Shown here in pieces: positions 36,692 to 44,577 of a stretch of DNA of 64,000 nucleotides. Source of the DNA: Convivina intestini. Its GTDB lineage: Bacteria; Bacillota; Bacilli; Lactobacillales; Lactobacillaceae. Every line of letters starts with the position of its first letter. Within the stretch, counting starts at the first letter, position 1. A model generated the notes under the pieces. That model did no database searches. It was not told the DNA's origin and was given only the letters and a program-made list of their open reading frames with translations. The position numbers and the translations under genes were made by a program. Location: the NCBI RefSeq assembly GCF_003096575.1, contig NZ_QEKT01000009.1, forward strand, positions 1 through 64,000, read 5' to 3'.

Positions 36692-36919
36692 CTAGTAATA
36701 GTTCTTTATTGCCTGGTCAATTTCATCACGGTCGTATCGCTTACCAAAGTCAGTAACCTTGGCCTGTACTCGACCCGTTTTAATAAGGTGCCGTTTAAAG
36801 GTATCGACTGCACACCCTGAATATTCAGCCGCCTGTTTCAAGTTCAACCACCTAGGCCAGCGTTGGGCTGCTAATAACGCCTCAAATTGTTCTGCTGTGC
36901 GTGCCATTGCTACGCTCAT
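36692..36919 (-). CDS. Excisionase/AlpA-like helix-turn-helix protein
   Basis: Seventy-five residues with a MerR/AlpA-type motif (LNLKQAAEYSGCAVDTFKRHL, then FGKRYDRDEIDQAI). Such proteins act as excisionase or as transcription activators in satellites. ATG behind GGAGG. As Xis is otherwise missing here, this is the best candidate. Confidence 0.6.
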   Translation of the reverse strand: MSVAMARTAEQFEALLAAQRWPRWLNLKQAAEYSGCAVDTFKRHLIKTGRVQAKVTDFGKRYDRDEIDQAIKNYY

Positions 36920-36921
36920 GC

Positions 36922-37242
36922 TTATACCTCCATTCCTTTTAATCGCTCTGGTTGTTTAATAGCTTTTGCTATCGCTATGAGTTGCTTATTCATGTCATTA
37001 ATTGTCTGTGTAGGTGCCACAATGTTATAAAACGTTCCAAAGGGCACGCCATGCAGGTAGTGTTCTTTTTGCATGTCCACTAACTTAGCTGGTTGTTGGT
37101 CTAAATACTGATCAAACTGATTAATCACATCCTGCCAAAATTCAGCATTTTCACGGCCATAGCGGTTACTCGTCACTGTATGAGCTAGCAGCATACGTGC
37201 TCGTCCAGTAAAGTAGGCCTTTAATAACTGTCGTGGTGTCAT
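36922..37242 (-). CDS. Hypothetical protein with LKAYFTG motif
   Basis: A 106-residue protein. Its N-terminus (PRQLLKAYFTGRARMLL) is like that of the ArpU/RinA-like protein at 48078-48488, suggesting a shared domain. Function unknown. Start behind AAAGGGG. It ends two bases before the excisionase-like gene starts. Confidence 0.55.
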   Translation of the reverse strand: MTPRQLLKAYFTGRARMLLAHTVTSNRYGRENAEFWQDVINQFDQYLDQQPAKLVDMQKEHYLHGVPFGTFYNIVAPTQTINDMNKQLIAIAKAIKQPERLKGMEV

Positions 37243-37268
37243 TTCATCCCCTTTTTAGTCTATTTTTA

Positions 37269-37419
37269 CCATTTCAAATGGCTTTAATACTTACTTTTTC
37301 CTGAGTAAGTATTCGCTAATACTGCGACACACAGTCGCAATATTCCGATTAGGTTTCGGCATTTCAAATGCCAAAACCCCATATATCAGCAATCTATTAG
37401 GTTTTGCGATTTGAAATCG
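37269..37419. repeat. Cluster of short palindromes in the 186-bp gap before Rha
   Basis: In this stretch CCATTTCAAATGG (37269), GGCATTTCAAATGCC (37358) and CGATTTGAAATCG (37407) share the core ATTTSAAAT with changed flanks. Two other hairpins, AATACTTACT/AGTAAGTATT and TGCGAC/GTCGCA, lie between. A fourth core copy with 11-bp arms is at 37874-37896 within the Rha gene. Confidence 0.6.
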
Positions 37420-37428
37420 TTAAATTAT

Positions 37429-38067
37429 CTAAAAGTCTGCTAGTAACTGACGCTTAATATCCTGGTACTCTTTGCCATCTTGGATATATAAAGCGATGTG
37501 CTGCTTAACTCGTTCTAGGCGTTGACTCTGAACACTATCCAAGGCACTTTGTGGGTCATCCACCCCATAGGCATTTTTATATTGGGCTTGGGTCATGCCA
37601 GTAGTACAAGAGAATGCTAAGCGGTGATAATTACTGTAGGCGTGCTTATCGTCAGGTAGATATTCCTTAATCGTCTCAGCCAGCCCAATGTTTAGCAGGC
37701 GGTTTACTTGCCGTTCTACCCTGCGTTTATCAAGTTCTTGCTTCATTTCATAAAAGGCATTTACCAAAGCGTCTTTAAAGTCCAACACCTTATCAGTATT
37801 TCGTAAGTAAGTGATTAGCACCGTTGCTTGTCGCTCGTTATAATGCCAAATTTTGGAAGATCGTTGCTTACTTAAAACGGATTTCAAATCCGTTTTATCT
37901 TTTACTTTTTCTAATGAGTAATGCAATTTACCAAACTTCTTTAACCGCTCCTTGTGTGTTCTTGTTAGTCGGTTGATACTTTCGATATCTACCCCACTAA
38001 AATCAGAGATAACCTTTGCTGTCGTAAAGGGCTCTTTTGTTAGCCCGTGATAATAAACTAGTTCCAT
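37429..38067 (-). CDS. Rha-family phage regulatory protein
   Basis: A protein of 212 residues. The central motif WHYNERQATVLITYLRNTDKVLDFKDALVNAFYEMKQEL (quoted by segments: NERQATVLITYLRNT and FKDALVNAFYEMKQEL) is the pRha domain found in temperate phages. Its role in phage regulation is poorly defined. It is the second gene after the repressor-divergent promoter. The gene carries a perfect 23-base palindrome. Confidence 0.75.
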   Translation of the reverse strand: MELVYYHGLTKEPFTTAKVISDFSGVDIESINRLTRTHKERLKKFGKLHYSLEKVKDKTDLKSVLSKQRSSKIWHYNERQATVLITYLRNTDKVLDFKDALVNAFYEMKQELDKRRVERQVNRLLNIGLAETIKEYLPDDKHAYSNYHRLAFSCTTGMTQAQYKNAYGVDDPQSALDSVQSQRLERVKQHIALYIQDGKEYQDIKRQLLADF

Positions 38068-38077
38068 GTTTTTTCCC

Positions 38078-38275
38078 CTATACCTTCTCTGCTAGTAGCC
38101 AATCATTCAGCTTGTCAAATGTCCGTTCCTGAGCTGTATCTACTTTGCGATTGATAATGCGTGAAATTGTCACGCTATTCACGCCTGTCTGTTCTGCTAA
38201 CTGCCCAAAATTAAGTCGCTCTCGTGCTTGTTTAATTATTAGGGCGTCAACAAAGTTCTTTGTCAGTGCTTTCAT
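38078..38275 (-). CDS. Cro-like helix-turn-helix regulator
   Basis: Sixty-five residues, almost entirely one XRE motif (FGQLAEQTGVNSVTISRIIN). Divergent from the repressor with three operators between, it takes the Cro position and starts the leftward operon. ATG behind AAAGGAG. Confidence 0.75.
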   Translation of the reverse strand: MKALTKNFVDALIIKQARERLNFGQLAEQTGVNSVTISRIINRKVDTAQERTFDKLNDWLLAEKV

Positions 38276-38288
38276 GTGTACTCCTTTT

Positions 38289-38365
38289 ACGTTTTTCGTA
38301 CAATAACAAAAATAATGTTACTGTACGTTTTTCGTAAAGTCAATATACTTTTTCGTTTTTCGTAA
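38289..38365. promoter_or_regulatory. Divergent promoter region with three repressor operators
   Basis: Copies of TACGTTTTTCGTA at 38288-38300, 38324-38336 and TTCGTTTTTCGTA at 38352-38364. Each is a dyad TACG-N5-CGTA. They lie between the Cro-like gene and the repressor and probably form the switch of the island. Confidence 0.75.
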
Positions 38366-38408
38366 AAAATGTTATTATTCTATTAGATAAACTAAAGAGG
38401 TTATGTTC

Positions 38409-39164
38409 TTGAAAAATAATAGAATTAGAAAAATGAGGGAAAATGAAAACTTAACTCTCGACCAATTATCAAAAGCCATCGGTGTAAGTCACGCTACCTT
38501 ATCAAGGTACGAAACCGGTGTCGTTGAAAACGGAAAATATGAAGTATGGCAAAAGTTGGCAGATTACTTTGGTTCGCCGATTTCCTACCTACAAGGCCGA
38601 GACATAATTGACCTAGATAACGTTATTAATCAGGACACAAAAGACCCCGAAACCATTGAAGAACTAAAAGTAGCCCTACAAAATCTAATAGCTCATTACC
38701 CAAACTTTTCGGACATTTACCCAAATTTTTTTCCTAACGTTTCTCAGCAAATTAAATCTATTACTAAACCCTTACAGGTTGTTTCTGATGCTATGGCTAT
38801 GGCTAAGTCAAATTCAAACACAGCTAAGCAGGCAAAGATACAAATAGCACAAATTAGTAAGTTATTAGACAATGACCAACTCAACCCCAATCAAAATGCC
38901 TACATTGTTGAAGCAATCAACTTATTACTATCTGATAACGCCAGCTCTATTTATACTATTTACTATGTAATGCACTTCCTAAATGTGGCCATCAGTGATC
39001 CGTCCATATTTAAAGAAGATCCAGATTTTAAATCAGAGTTAATCAAGATTCTTAGTGAGTTGTTAGATGAGCTAGACCCCTCAACCAATACAGGTAAACA
39101 AAAAAACGCCCCCAATGAGGACGGTAGCAGTAAGAATGTAAACAACAATGGGGATGAGGAGTAA
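38409..39164 (+). CDS. Island master repressor, XRE type without S24 domain
   Basis: About 251 residues: an N-terminal XRE domain (LTLDQLSKAIGVSHATLSRYETG) and a long helical C-terminal region of about 180 residues with no Ser-Lys peptidase motif. This matches the design of satellite repressors such as Stl, which are lifted by a helper-phage protein rather than by RecA cleavage; function is inferred. The ATG at 38403 is only two bases from AAAGAGG; the TTG at 38409 has normal eight-base spacing. Confidence 0.75.
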   Translation: MKNNRIRKMRENENLTLDQLSKAIGVSHATLSRYETGVVENGKYEVWQKLADYFGSPISYLQGRDIIDLDNVINQDTKDPETIEELKVALQNLIAHYPNFSDIYPNFFPNVSQQIKSITKPLQVVSDAMAMAKSNSNTAKQAKIQIAQISKLLDNDQLNPNQNAYIVEAINLLLSDNASSIYTIYYVMHFLNVAISDPSIFKEDPDFKSELIKILSELLDELDPSTNTGKQKNAPNEDGSSKNVNNNGDEE

Positions 39165-39168
39165 GTAC

Positions 39169-39297
39169 ATGAAAAACAAACAACATAACAACGACTACCA
39201 ACCGCCAACAGACGCCCTTTATAGAAAGCCATGGTTTATCGCCCTAGGCGTTATTGCCGTGCTGTCTATGATTGGTTACATTGCCTTTCTAGGTTAA
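39169..39297 (+). CDS. Small single-helix membrane protein
   Basis: Forty-two residues: a polar start, then one hydrophobic helix (PWFIALGVIAVLSMIGYIAFL). Its ATG lies four bases after the repressor stop, behind GAGGAG, so it is cotranscribed with the repressor. Function unknown; lysogenic-side location would suit an immunity or exclusion role. Confidence 0.6.
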   Translation: MKNKQHNNDYQPPTDALYRKPWFIALGVIAVLSMIGYIAFLG

Positions 39298-39424
39298 GAA
39301 TGGCTATACAAGGTGATGAATAGCAACTTGTCATAACTTGACACTGTTTAACTCTAAACCTGGGAAAACATGAAAATTTTACGGCCTAAAAATCTAATAA
39401 AGCCTAATAAGAAAGGGCCACACC

Positions 39425-39901
39425 ATGAAACACAAGCGCACTATTATAGTCTCAATAATCGTTATTACTGCCCTAGTAGTTGGTTTTACTATCTTTGCTA
39501 CTGGCAACCATAAGCACACGACTAGCAAGCACGAGACAAGCCACAAGAGCAGTAAAGTAAGTAACTCTAACTCTTCTATTTCATCTAGTATGGCCTCAAG
39601 CTCTAGCCAAGTATCCAGCATTCAAGCGCAAGCTACTAGCCAACAAGTGGTACAGCAACCACAAAGCCAAGATACAGAACAGCAACCTGTAACACAAATA
39701 CAACAGGACACAGCCAACTATCAGCAACTCGATCCAGCTCAATCCAGTAGCACACCTAATTATCTAAAGTCTGGGGATGATGACTGGGTAAAAGGTCAAC
39801 GAGAATGGGCTAAGGCGCACGGGTATGATAACAACGGCAACAAGGTAAGCGGTCAAGATGGTGCTAACCAGTCCAGCGCTACCAACCAACAAGAAAGCTG
39901 A
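39425..39901 (+). CDS. Membrane-anchored Ser/Gln-rich surface protein
   Basis: A protein of 158 residues: a basic start, one transmembrane or signal helix (IIVSIIVITALVVGFTIFA), then a long Ser/Thr/Gln low-complexity stalk, and a short conserved-looking tail (DDDWVKGQREWAKAHGYDNNG). There is no lipobox and no LPxTG motif. Expressed on the repressor side. Superinfection exclusion is one possibility, with no direct evidence. Confidence 0.6.
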   Translation: MKHKRTIIVSIIVITALVVGFTIFATGNHKHTTSKHETSHKSSKVSNSNSSISSSMASSSSQVSSIQAQATSQQVVQQPQSQDTEQQPVTQIQQDTANYQQLDPAQSSSTPNYLKSGDDDWVKGQREWAKAHGYDNNGNKVSGQDGANQSSATNQQES

Positions 39902-39930
39902 ATAACCACACAGAAAGGAAACTTAAAGCT

Positions 39931-39996
39931 ATGGGAGATGCCTGTAATATCTGCCAATGTGGCTATATACACCCACTTATCTATCAAGTACTTTAG
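39931..39996 (+). CDS. Candidate Cys-rich leader peptide
   Basis: A 21-residue frame containing CNICQCGYIH, behind AAAGGAA, ending 41 bases before the CadD-like transporter. A leader with three Cys close together directly before a metal-transport gene could sense Cys or thiophilic metal by attenuation. It is short and could occur by chance. Confidence 0.35.
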   Translation: MGDACNICQCGYIHPLIYQVL

Positions 39997-40037
39997 TATT
40001 TTGGCAACGTTACAAGCTAAAGTATTGGAGTAAATAA

Positions 40038-40616
40038 ATGGTGAATTTTCCACTAATCACAATGTTGTATCTAGGTGTAAACCTTGATTTTATGCTTATT
40101 TTATTGATGCTATTGAACACATATAAGTTTAAAAATGTGCTTATTGGCTACCTGTCTGGCATGTTGCTAGTCTTCTTGATAAGTGTGGTAGCTGGTCAAG
40201 CTATTCAGTCCTTAATACCTGAGTGGTGTATTGGTTTCTTGGGTCTTATCCCTATTATCATGGCCATCAAGGGAGAAGGAGACAACGAGGAGCAACATAA
40301 AAGCACCACTAAAGAAGTTATGAGCGTGCTACTAATCTATCTAACAAGCTGCGGAGCCGATAATATAGCAGTATATGTCCCAGTGTTGGCTACTATCCCA
40401 GCCCAATCTATCGCATTAATTGCACTATACTTCGTTGTATTGACAATTATTATATTAATCGCTATCAACTTTATAAAAGAGTATGCACCAGTTAAGAAGA
40501 TGCTAAATAGATGGGGTGAGCCACTAACCCGCTTGATCTACTTTGCTATTGGTCTATTCGTAATGATTGATACAGGCTTGTTTACAGAACTATTTAAGCT
40601 ATTACATCTACAATAA
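40038..40616 (+). CDS. CadD-family (cadmium) resistance transporter-like protein
   Basis: A protein of 192 residues with five to six hydrophobic helices (about 5-30, 35-60, 63-80, 95-115, 120-145, 165-185). The pattern YLGVNLDFMLILLMLL at the start, then TSCGADNIAVYVPVLA in the middle, is that of the LysE-like CadD family, which exports Cd2+ or related metals. No CadC/ArsR regulator is next to it. It is likely island cargo. Substrate by family only. Confidence 0.65.
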   Translation: MVNFPLITMLYLGVNLDFMLILLMLLNTYKFKNVLIGYLSGMLLVFLISVVAGQAIQSLIPEWCIGFLGLIPIIMAIKGEGDNEEQHKSTTKEVMSVLLIYLTSCGADNIAVYVPVLATIPAQSIALIALYFVVLTIIILIAINFIKEYAPVKKMLNRWGEPLTRLIYFAIGLFVMIDTGLFTELFKLLHLQ

Positions 40617-40622
40617 ATAAAA

Positions 40623-40652
40623 AAAGAGGCCAACCATCTAGGTAGCCTTTTT
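40623..40652. terminator. Possible bidirectional terminator after cadD-like gene
   Basis: AAAGAGGC pairs loosely with GCCTTTTT around an ACC/GGT inner stem, between convergent genes. Confidence 0.4.
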
Positions 40653-40662
40653 ATTTTGCTGA

Positions 40663-41211
40663 CTATGCTGTGTATATGCGTCCTTGTGCCTTGTCTAACT
40701 GCTTAGCTATCTCATTTCCGTGTTGCTTTCTTAAACGCTTGTATACGCCTAATATCGTGCTTAATTCATCTATAAGCTGGTGGACTTTGCCAAGCTTACG
40801 CTCGTACGTTGTCCAGTGCATCCCCTTTGGCTTTGAAACATTGATATAGCCTATATAGTTAGGTGGTAATATATTGCACTCTACTGGGTTAATGGCTCTT
40901 AATTGCTTATTGAGTTGAATATCTAGCGCCAATGCCTTACAGATAATATCCCTATTCGCCTTATTATCTTGGTAAGTATAGTAAAGGTTGCCACATTGCC
41001 GACAAGTCACACTGTGACTCACATAATACAATGCCGTTCTCCTTTGCTGACAAACTGGGCATACTAGCCAATGCCGTACACCGCCATAATTTGGGGATGT
41101 GGTGGCTATAGCTATGCTTTTATCGTGCCATGTTACACTGCTAGGCTGATAATACTTAGACAGCTCTAAACGCTTTATATTCAACTTTGGATAGTCTTCA
41201 ATCAGTTTCAT
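40663..41211 (-). CDS. Zinc-ribbon hypothetical protein
   Basis: A protein of 182 residues with two CxxC knuckles (CPVC...CRQC, about 51-76) forming a zinc ribbon, then a basic helical C-terminus. It is not recognised further. Repeats of GTTGCA and a TTGATAT/ATATCAA dyad lie upstream and may control it. Confidence 0.5.
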   Translation of the reverse strand: MKLIEDYPKLNIKRLELSKYYQPSSVTWHDKSIAIATTSPNYGGVRHWLVCPVCQQRRTALYYVSHSVTCRQCGNLYYTYQDNKANRDIICKALALDIQLNKQLRAINPVECNILPPNYIGYINVSKPKGMHWTTYERKLGKVHQLIDELSTILGVYKRLRKQHGNEIAKQLDKAQGRIYTA

Positions 41212-41245
41212 AATGTCTCAATCATTAAGCAAATTTTGTAACCCT

Positions 41246-41357
41246 GTTGCACACTTTTTAAAGTTGTACCGCTTGATATCGTTATTATATCAACGTTTAT
41301 GACTATTGCATTTTTTGCAACCGTTGCACACAAAGTTGCAACCTTTTCGCAACCATC
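41246..41357. promoter_or_regulatory. Repeat-rich control region
   Basis: GTTGCACAC occurs at 41246 and 41323, TTGCAACC at 41316, GTTGCAACC at 41335, and a dyad TTGATAT/ATATCAA at 41273-41293. All lie between the zinc-ribbon gene start and the toxin-antitoxin terminator. Probably operator sites. Confidence 0.4.
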
Positions 41358-41410
41358 AGCAAGCTACCTCATCCCCCTTCTGCCAGATAATCTGGTTTAA
41401 ACACAAACAA

Positions 41411-41443
41411 AAAGACCCCGCGAGCTGAACTCATGAGGTCTTT
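41411..41443 (-). terminator. Terminator of the toxin-antitoxin-like pair
   Basis: AAAGACC/GGTCTTT with a structured loop, T-rich on both strands. Confidence 0.65.
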
Positions 41444-41471
41444 ATTTTACTATCTATGTCATATAGCTGTG

Positions 41472-41930
41472 TTAGTGATCATACAGATCAAAAGTAGTAT
41501 CAATAGCCATAATATAAACAATATTATCATCAATCTTAGCAATCACTCGGCCGTCGGCGCCCAATCTAAACACCCAATAATCTTCGCCACAACGTTTCGC
41601 ACGTTCGCCGTTCTTAAACTCTTCTGGTACAATATCGTGTTTTAACCGATTATGCTTAAGGTTTCTGACTTTAATTTGTTCAAGCCCATTCTTTTTAGAA
41701 AGGGATAGTACTTCAACTTTTTTATTCTGTGATAATAAATGAATTTTTTTAATGAGAATTGTCAGTTTTAAATTATCCAAGTTCTCAAAAGCGTACTTTT
41801 TTGAACTAGTTATAAAACTCCAATTAAAAGAAAAATAATCGTTTGGCCTTTCTTGTACCAATGTAACTTTGGTATTGTCTGTTTCTGTTGTCCTAAGCTT
41901 CAAGCTTGATTTCTTTTTGGCCATGCTCAT
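41472..41930 (-). CDS. Putative toxin partner of Panacea protein
   Basis: A 152-residue basic protein. The C-terminal strand pattern (WVFRLGADGRVIAKIDDN, then VYIMAIDTTFDLYDH) is like the end of RelE/ParE-type proteins. It follows the Panacea gene by two bases. A toxin role is inferred from this pairing, because Panacea proteins neutralise diverse toxins. No specific toxin family is certain. Confidence 0.55.
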   Translation of the reverse strand: MSMAKKKSSLKLRTTETDNTKVTLVQERPNDYFSFNWSFITSSKKYAFENLDNLKLTILIKKIHLLSQNKKVEVLSLSKKNGLEQIKVRNLKHNRLKHDIVPEEFKNGERAKRCGEDYWVFRLGADGRVIAKIDDNIVYIMAIDTTFDLYDH

Positions 41931-41932
41931 AC

Positions 41933-42436
41933 CTAGTTCAAAACATTTTCTTTAAAGTAGGTTTGCAAAAGAACTGGATCAATAACATCACTCTGAGCTG
42001 TTTCTTGCCAAGGTGTTTCGTTGTGCGTCAACTTCATCAATTCAATAGCAGACTTGCTGCCATAAAATTCCATTACAGTATCTAACACTACTTCTGCGTC
42101 ATCGTCGTTAGAAATTTCTTCAAAATTCTTGCGTGCTTCCGGATCAATCCCGTTGTTCTCGTTCACATCATAATCATTTACTACAATATTGACGATACCA
42201 CGCATACCGCTGTACTTATCATGCACATCTTTCACCACGGGGCCATAACGCCAAGCAAGTAAGTCCTCTGTAAAAAGCTTTTTCCCATAAGCTGCCAAGG
42301 CAATACCCTGAATGTAATATAAGAGCTTCATAGCCTTCATTTGTGTCAGCTCTTCTGCGTTTTCATTTTCTTTTAGTTCAGCAAAGTTGTAAGTTCTTAG
42401 CCAATCTACAACCTGTAATGCACTCCACGTTTTCAT
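41933..42436 (-). CDS. Panacea-domain (SocA-like, DUF4065) antitoxin
   Basis: About 167 residues. The motif KAMKLLYYIQGIALAAYGKK followed by LLAWRYGPVVKDVHDKY is the Panacea/SocA domain, which acts as an antitoxin in many toxin-antitoxin pairs. Frames extend to 42508, but the ATG at 42436 (KTWSALQVVDWL) has AAAGG upstream and fits the family start. Confidence 0.75.
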   Translation of the reverse strand: MKTWSALQVVDWLRTYNFAELKENENAEELTQMKAMKLLYYIQGIALAAYGKKLFTEDLLAWRYGPVVKDVHDKYSGMRGIVNIVVNDYDVNENNGIDPEARKNFEEISNDDDAEVVLDTVMEFYGSKSAIELMKLTHNETPWQETAQSDVIDPVLLQTYFKENVLN

Positions 42437-42508
42437 ATCGTTGCCTTTAAGTTCCTCTTGTTTCTTCATGATAACAAAACTAACTAACTCAAAACAATAT
42501 TTCACCAT

Positions 42509-43388
42509 GATATTTAACTATTTAATTAGAACTGTCCAAAACAGACACTCCTTTATATGAGGCCTCGTTTCAGGGCGTCATCTCAAACACATTCGCCAGT
42601 ACTGGCTAAAAATACTACACCGTTGCCAGATATGGCAATGCATTTCAACAATTCAGCAAACATCATCACGGTCTAAGTTCAACTTAGGGAGTGGTGATTT
42701 GCCACCCCCCTGCACCTACTTAATGTTAGGACAGATAGGACTTTCTTGTACCCTGACTCTATAGCTCACAGTAGCAGGTCTGAAATGGTAATTTGACACC
42801 CCAGCCTAAAAGTCACACCTTATTTTTCTTTTAGTCAATCGTGGGGCATATTTATACCCACTTTTGGGCACAGCACTCTCGTTTGTTTCTAAGTTGTCCA
42901 GTTTAGGACAACATCCCCTAAAACACCGATAATGTTCCCACGAGAACAGCAAAAACAGCTACTAACGCCTATATATCAATGGTTTAAGTGCCGTCAACTT
43001 ATTATTTTTTTAGAATATGGCTACTTACTCTAAAATGCGCACGCTTTTAGTCCAATAACGGCTAAACTATTGCTATCACTGGCTTTATAGCTGTTCCAAA
43101 TAGCTAGAATGCACTCAATAATCGCCCTATTTAGCGCCTTTTTCTGCCAAAAATGGCAAAAACACAAATCGCTTAACACTGGGATTTGTCAGGGGTACCC
43201 CCCTACCTAAAATTTTCAAAAATTGAACTTTTTTATAAGACGACGATATGTGAGCGCTCTCTCGTTGTGACAAACGGGGGCGGGGGTATCTAACGTTTTA
43301 ATTCATTTTACGTCTTAACGGATACTAACGATAAATAAAAACACTAAAATCGCCTTATATGGTCTATTTATAAATCGAACAAAAAAGC
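42509..43388. other. Dyad-rich gene-free region
   Basis: Nearly 900 bases without a credible frame. It contains many short inverted repeats: GCCAGTACTGGC (42595), TTGCCA/TGGCAA (42623), CTAAGTT/AACTTAG (42673), GTGG/CCAC (42691), GTTGTCC/GGACAAC (42893-42912), TGCCA/TGGCA (43145), GGGGTACCCC near 43192. It could be a structured RNA, an old plasmid origin or transfer site, or upstream control of the antitoxin. I cannot choose. Confidence 0.4.
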
Positions 43389-43406
43389 CATGCCTATTTT
43401 GGCATG
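43389..43406 (-). terminator. Terminator of the restriction-modification operon
   Basis: CATGCC/GGCATG around a 6-nt loop, followed on the minus strand by six T residues. Confidence 0.8.
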
Positions 43407-43425
43407 ACCTAAAATATATTTTTGA

Positions 43426-44577
43426 CTAGTCAGAATTCGCAACATCCCTGGTCGCTTCAATCTGCTTATTTTTCCACTCAACAACACCTTTAATTACTAA
43501 CTTTTCAATAGCCTTTATATATACACTCATAATTTGATAATTTGGCCTCTTGTCGTTATTTATAGGCAAACTAATGTAATCCGATTTTATTTTTTTACTT
43601 GATATAGAATTGCCCCACTCATATTTATGGAACAAGGCAGCCTTTAGAGAAGAGACTAAAAACAACTGAGTATTTTTTTCATATCTATTATTTTCACGTA
43701 AATTCAGAGAAAGGTTATGGCTGTCATTGGAAAAGAAATCTTGAGGTTGGTAGGTAACAACCATTGTTTTACCAGCTATCAAAATGGAATTTCCTCGTTC
43801 AATTTTACCCAAATCATAAGTGATACAAGTAGATACTCCGTTATTATTTTCTCCGGCAGTCACATATGGAGTAGAGCCACTATCAGGCACAATATCTTTT
43901 TTAAGAATATTATGTGTATTAGTTATATTGAAAACGTCAGTTATTTTAAATACTCCCCATTCTATTTCACCACTCTTTAAGTGACCAAGCACTTTTTCTT
44001 CTTCATCAGTCAAGACATAATCATTTAGTCCAGTAGCAACTAAGTAAGCCTCAAGCTCCTTGATGCGCTCAGCCTCAAGCTCCTTGATGTACGCTTCCAT
44101 GTAATCAAAAGCAATCATCCCGTTTGAACTAAATGGTAAATAGATATCCAATTTTTTTAATTTGGCAACTGAAACAGGATTATTATAACCAAAGGGTCCC
44201 ATTTGTTTATTAACTGCGCTTGCTAAATATAATCCTTGACTATCAGTAATTTGAAAATCACTTTCCAAAACTAATACACCATCAGTAGTCATAAACTTCT
44301 CAGGTTGATAGTAAACCCAGCCAGTTTGCCTACCAATAATAATTGATTGCGCTTTAAAAATTCGGTTCTCGCCTAGTTCAAAGTTTCCTGAATAACCGTT
44401 ATCTACATTTTTTTGAACAATTAGATTTACTCCATTTTTGGATGGAATTAAATCTTTCTGCCGCGATATGTTTCCACGACCAATTTTATTAAATATCTGA
44501 CTCAATAGAATCTTCTTAATCTCAATATCAGGATACTTGGCCCTAACTCTTTTCTCAACATTCGAATTAGGGCTCAT
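43426..44577 (-). CDS. Specificity subunit of BcgI-like restriction system
   Basis: A protein of 383 residues with two target-recognition-like domains joined by a helical repeat (EAYIKELEAERIKELEAYL), as in HsdS and BcgIB proteins. It names the DNA site for the neighbouring nuclease-methyltransferase. Its ATG overlaps that gene's stop (TAATG). The target sequence cannot be predicted. Confidence 0.8.
   Translation of the reverse strand: MSPNSNVEKRVRAKYPDIEIKKILLSQIFNKIGRGNISRQKDLIPSKNGVNLIVQKNVDNGYSGNFELGENRIFKAQSIIIGRQTGWVYYQPEKFMTTDGVLVLESDFQITDSQGLYLASAVNKQMGPFGYNNPVSVAKLKKLDIYLPFSSNGMIAFDYMEAYIKELEAERIKELEAYLVATGLNDYVLTDEEEKVLGHLKSGEIEWGVFKITDVFNITNTHNILKKDIVPDSGSTPYVTAGENNNGVSTCITYDLGKIERGNSILIAGKTMVVTYQPQDFFSNDSHNLSLNLRENNRYEKNTQLFLVSSLKAALFHKYEWGNSISSKKIKSDYISLPINNDKRPNYQIMSVYIKAIEKLVIKGVVEWKNKQIEATRDVANSD

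Noticed and set aside
37243-37428. CRISPR-like palindromic repeats
   Set aside because: Units are only 13-23 bases with no constant spacer length and no cas genes.
42509-43425. Additional coding genes in the large gap
   Set aside because: Both strands are full of stops, no ribosome site precedes a frame of useful length.
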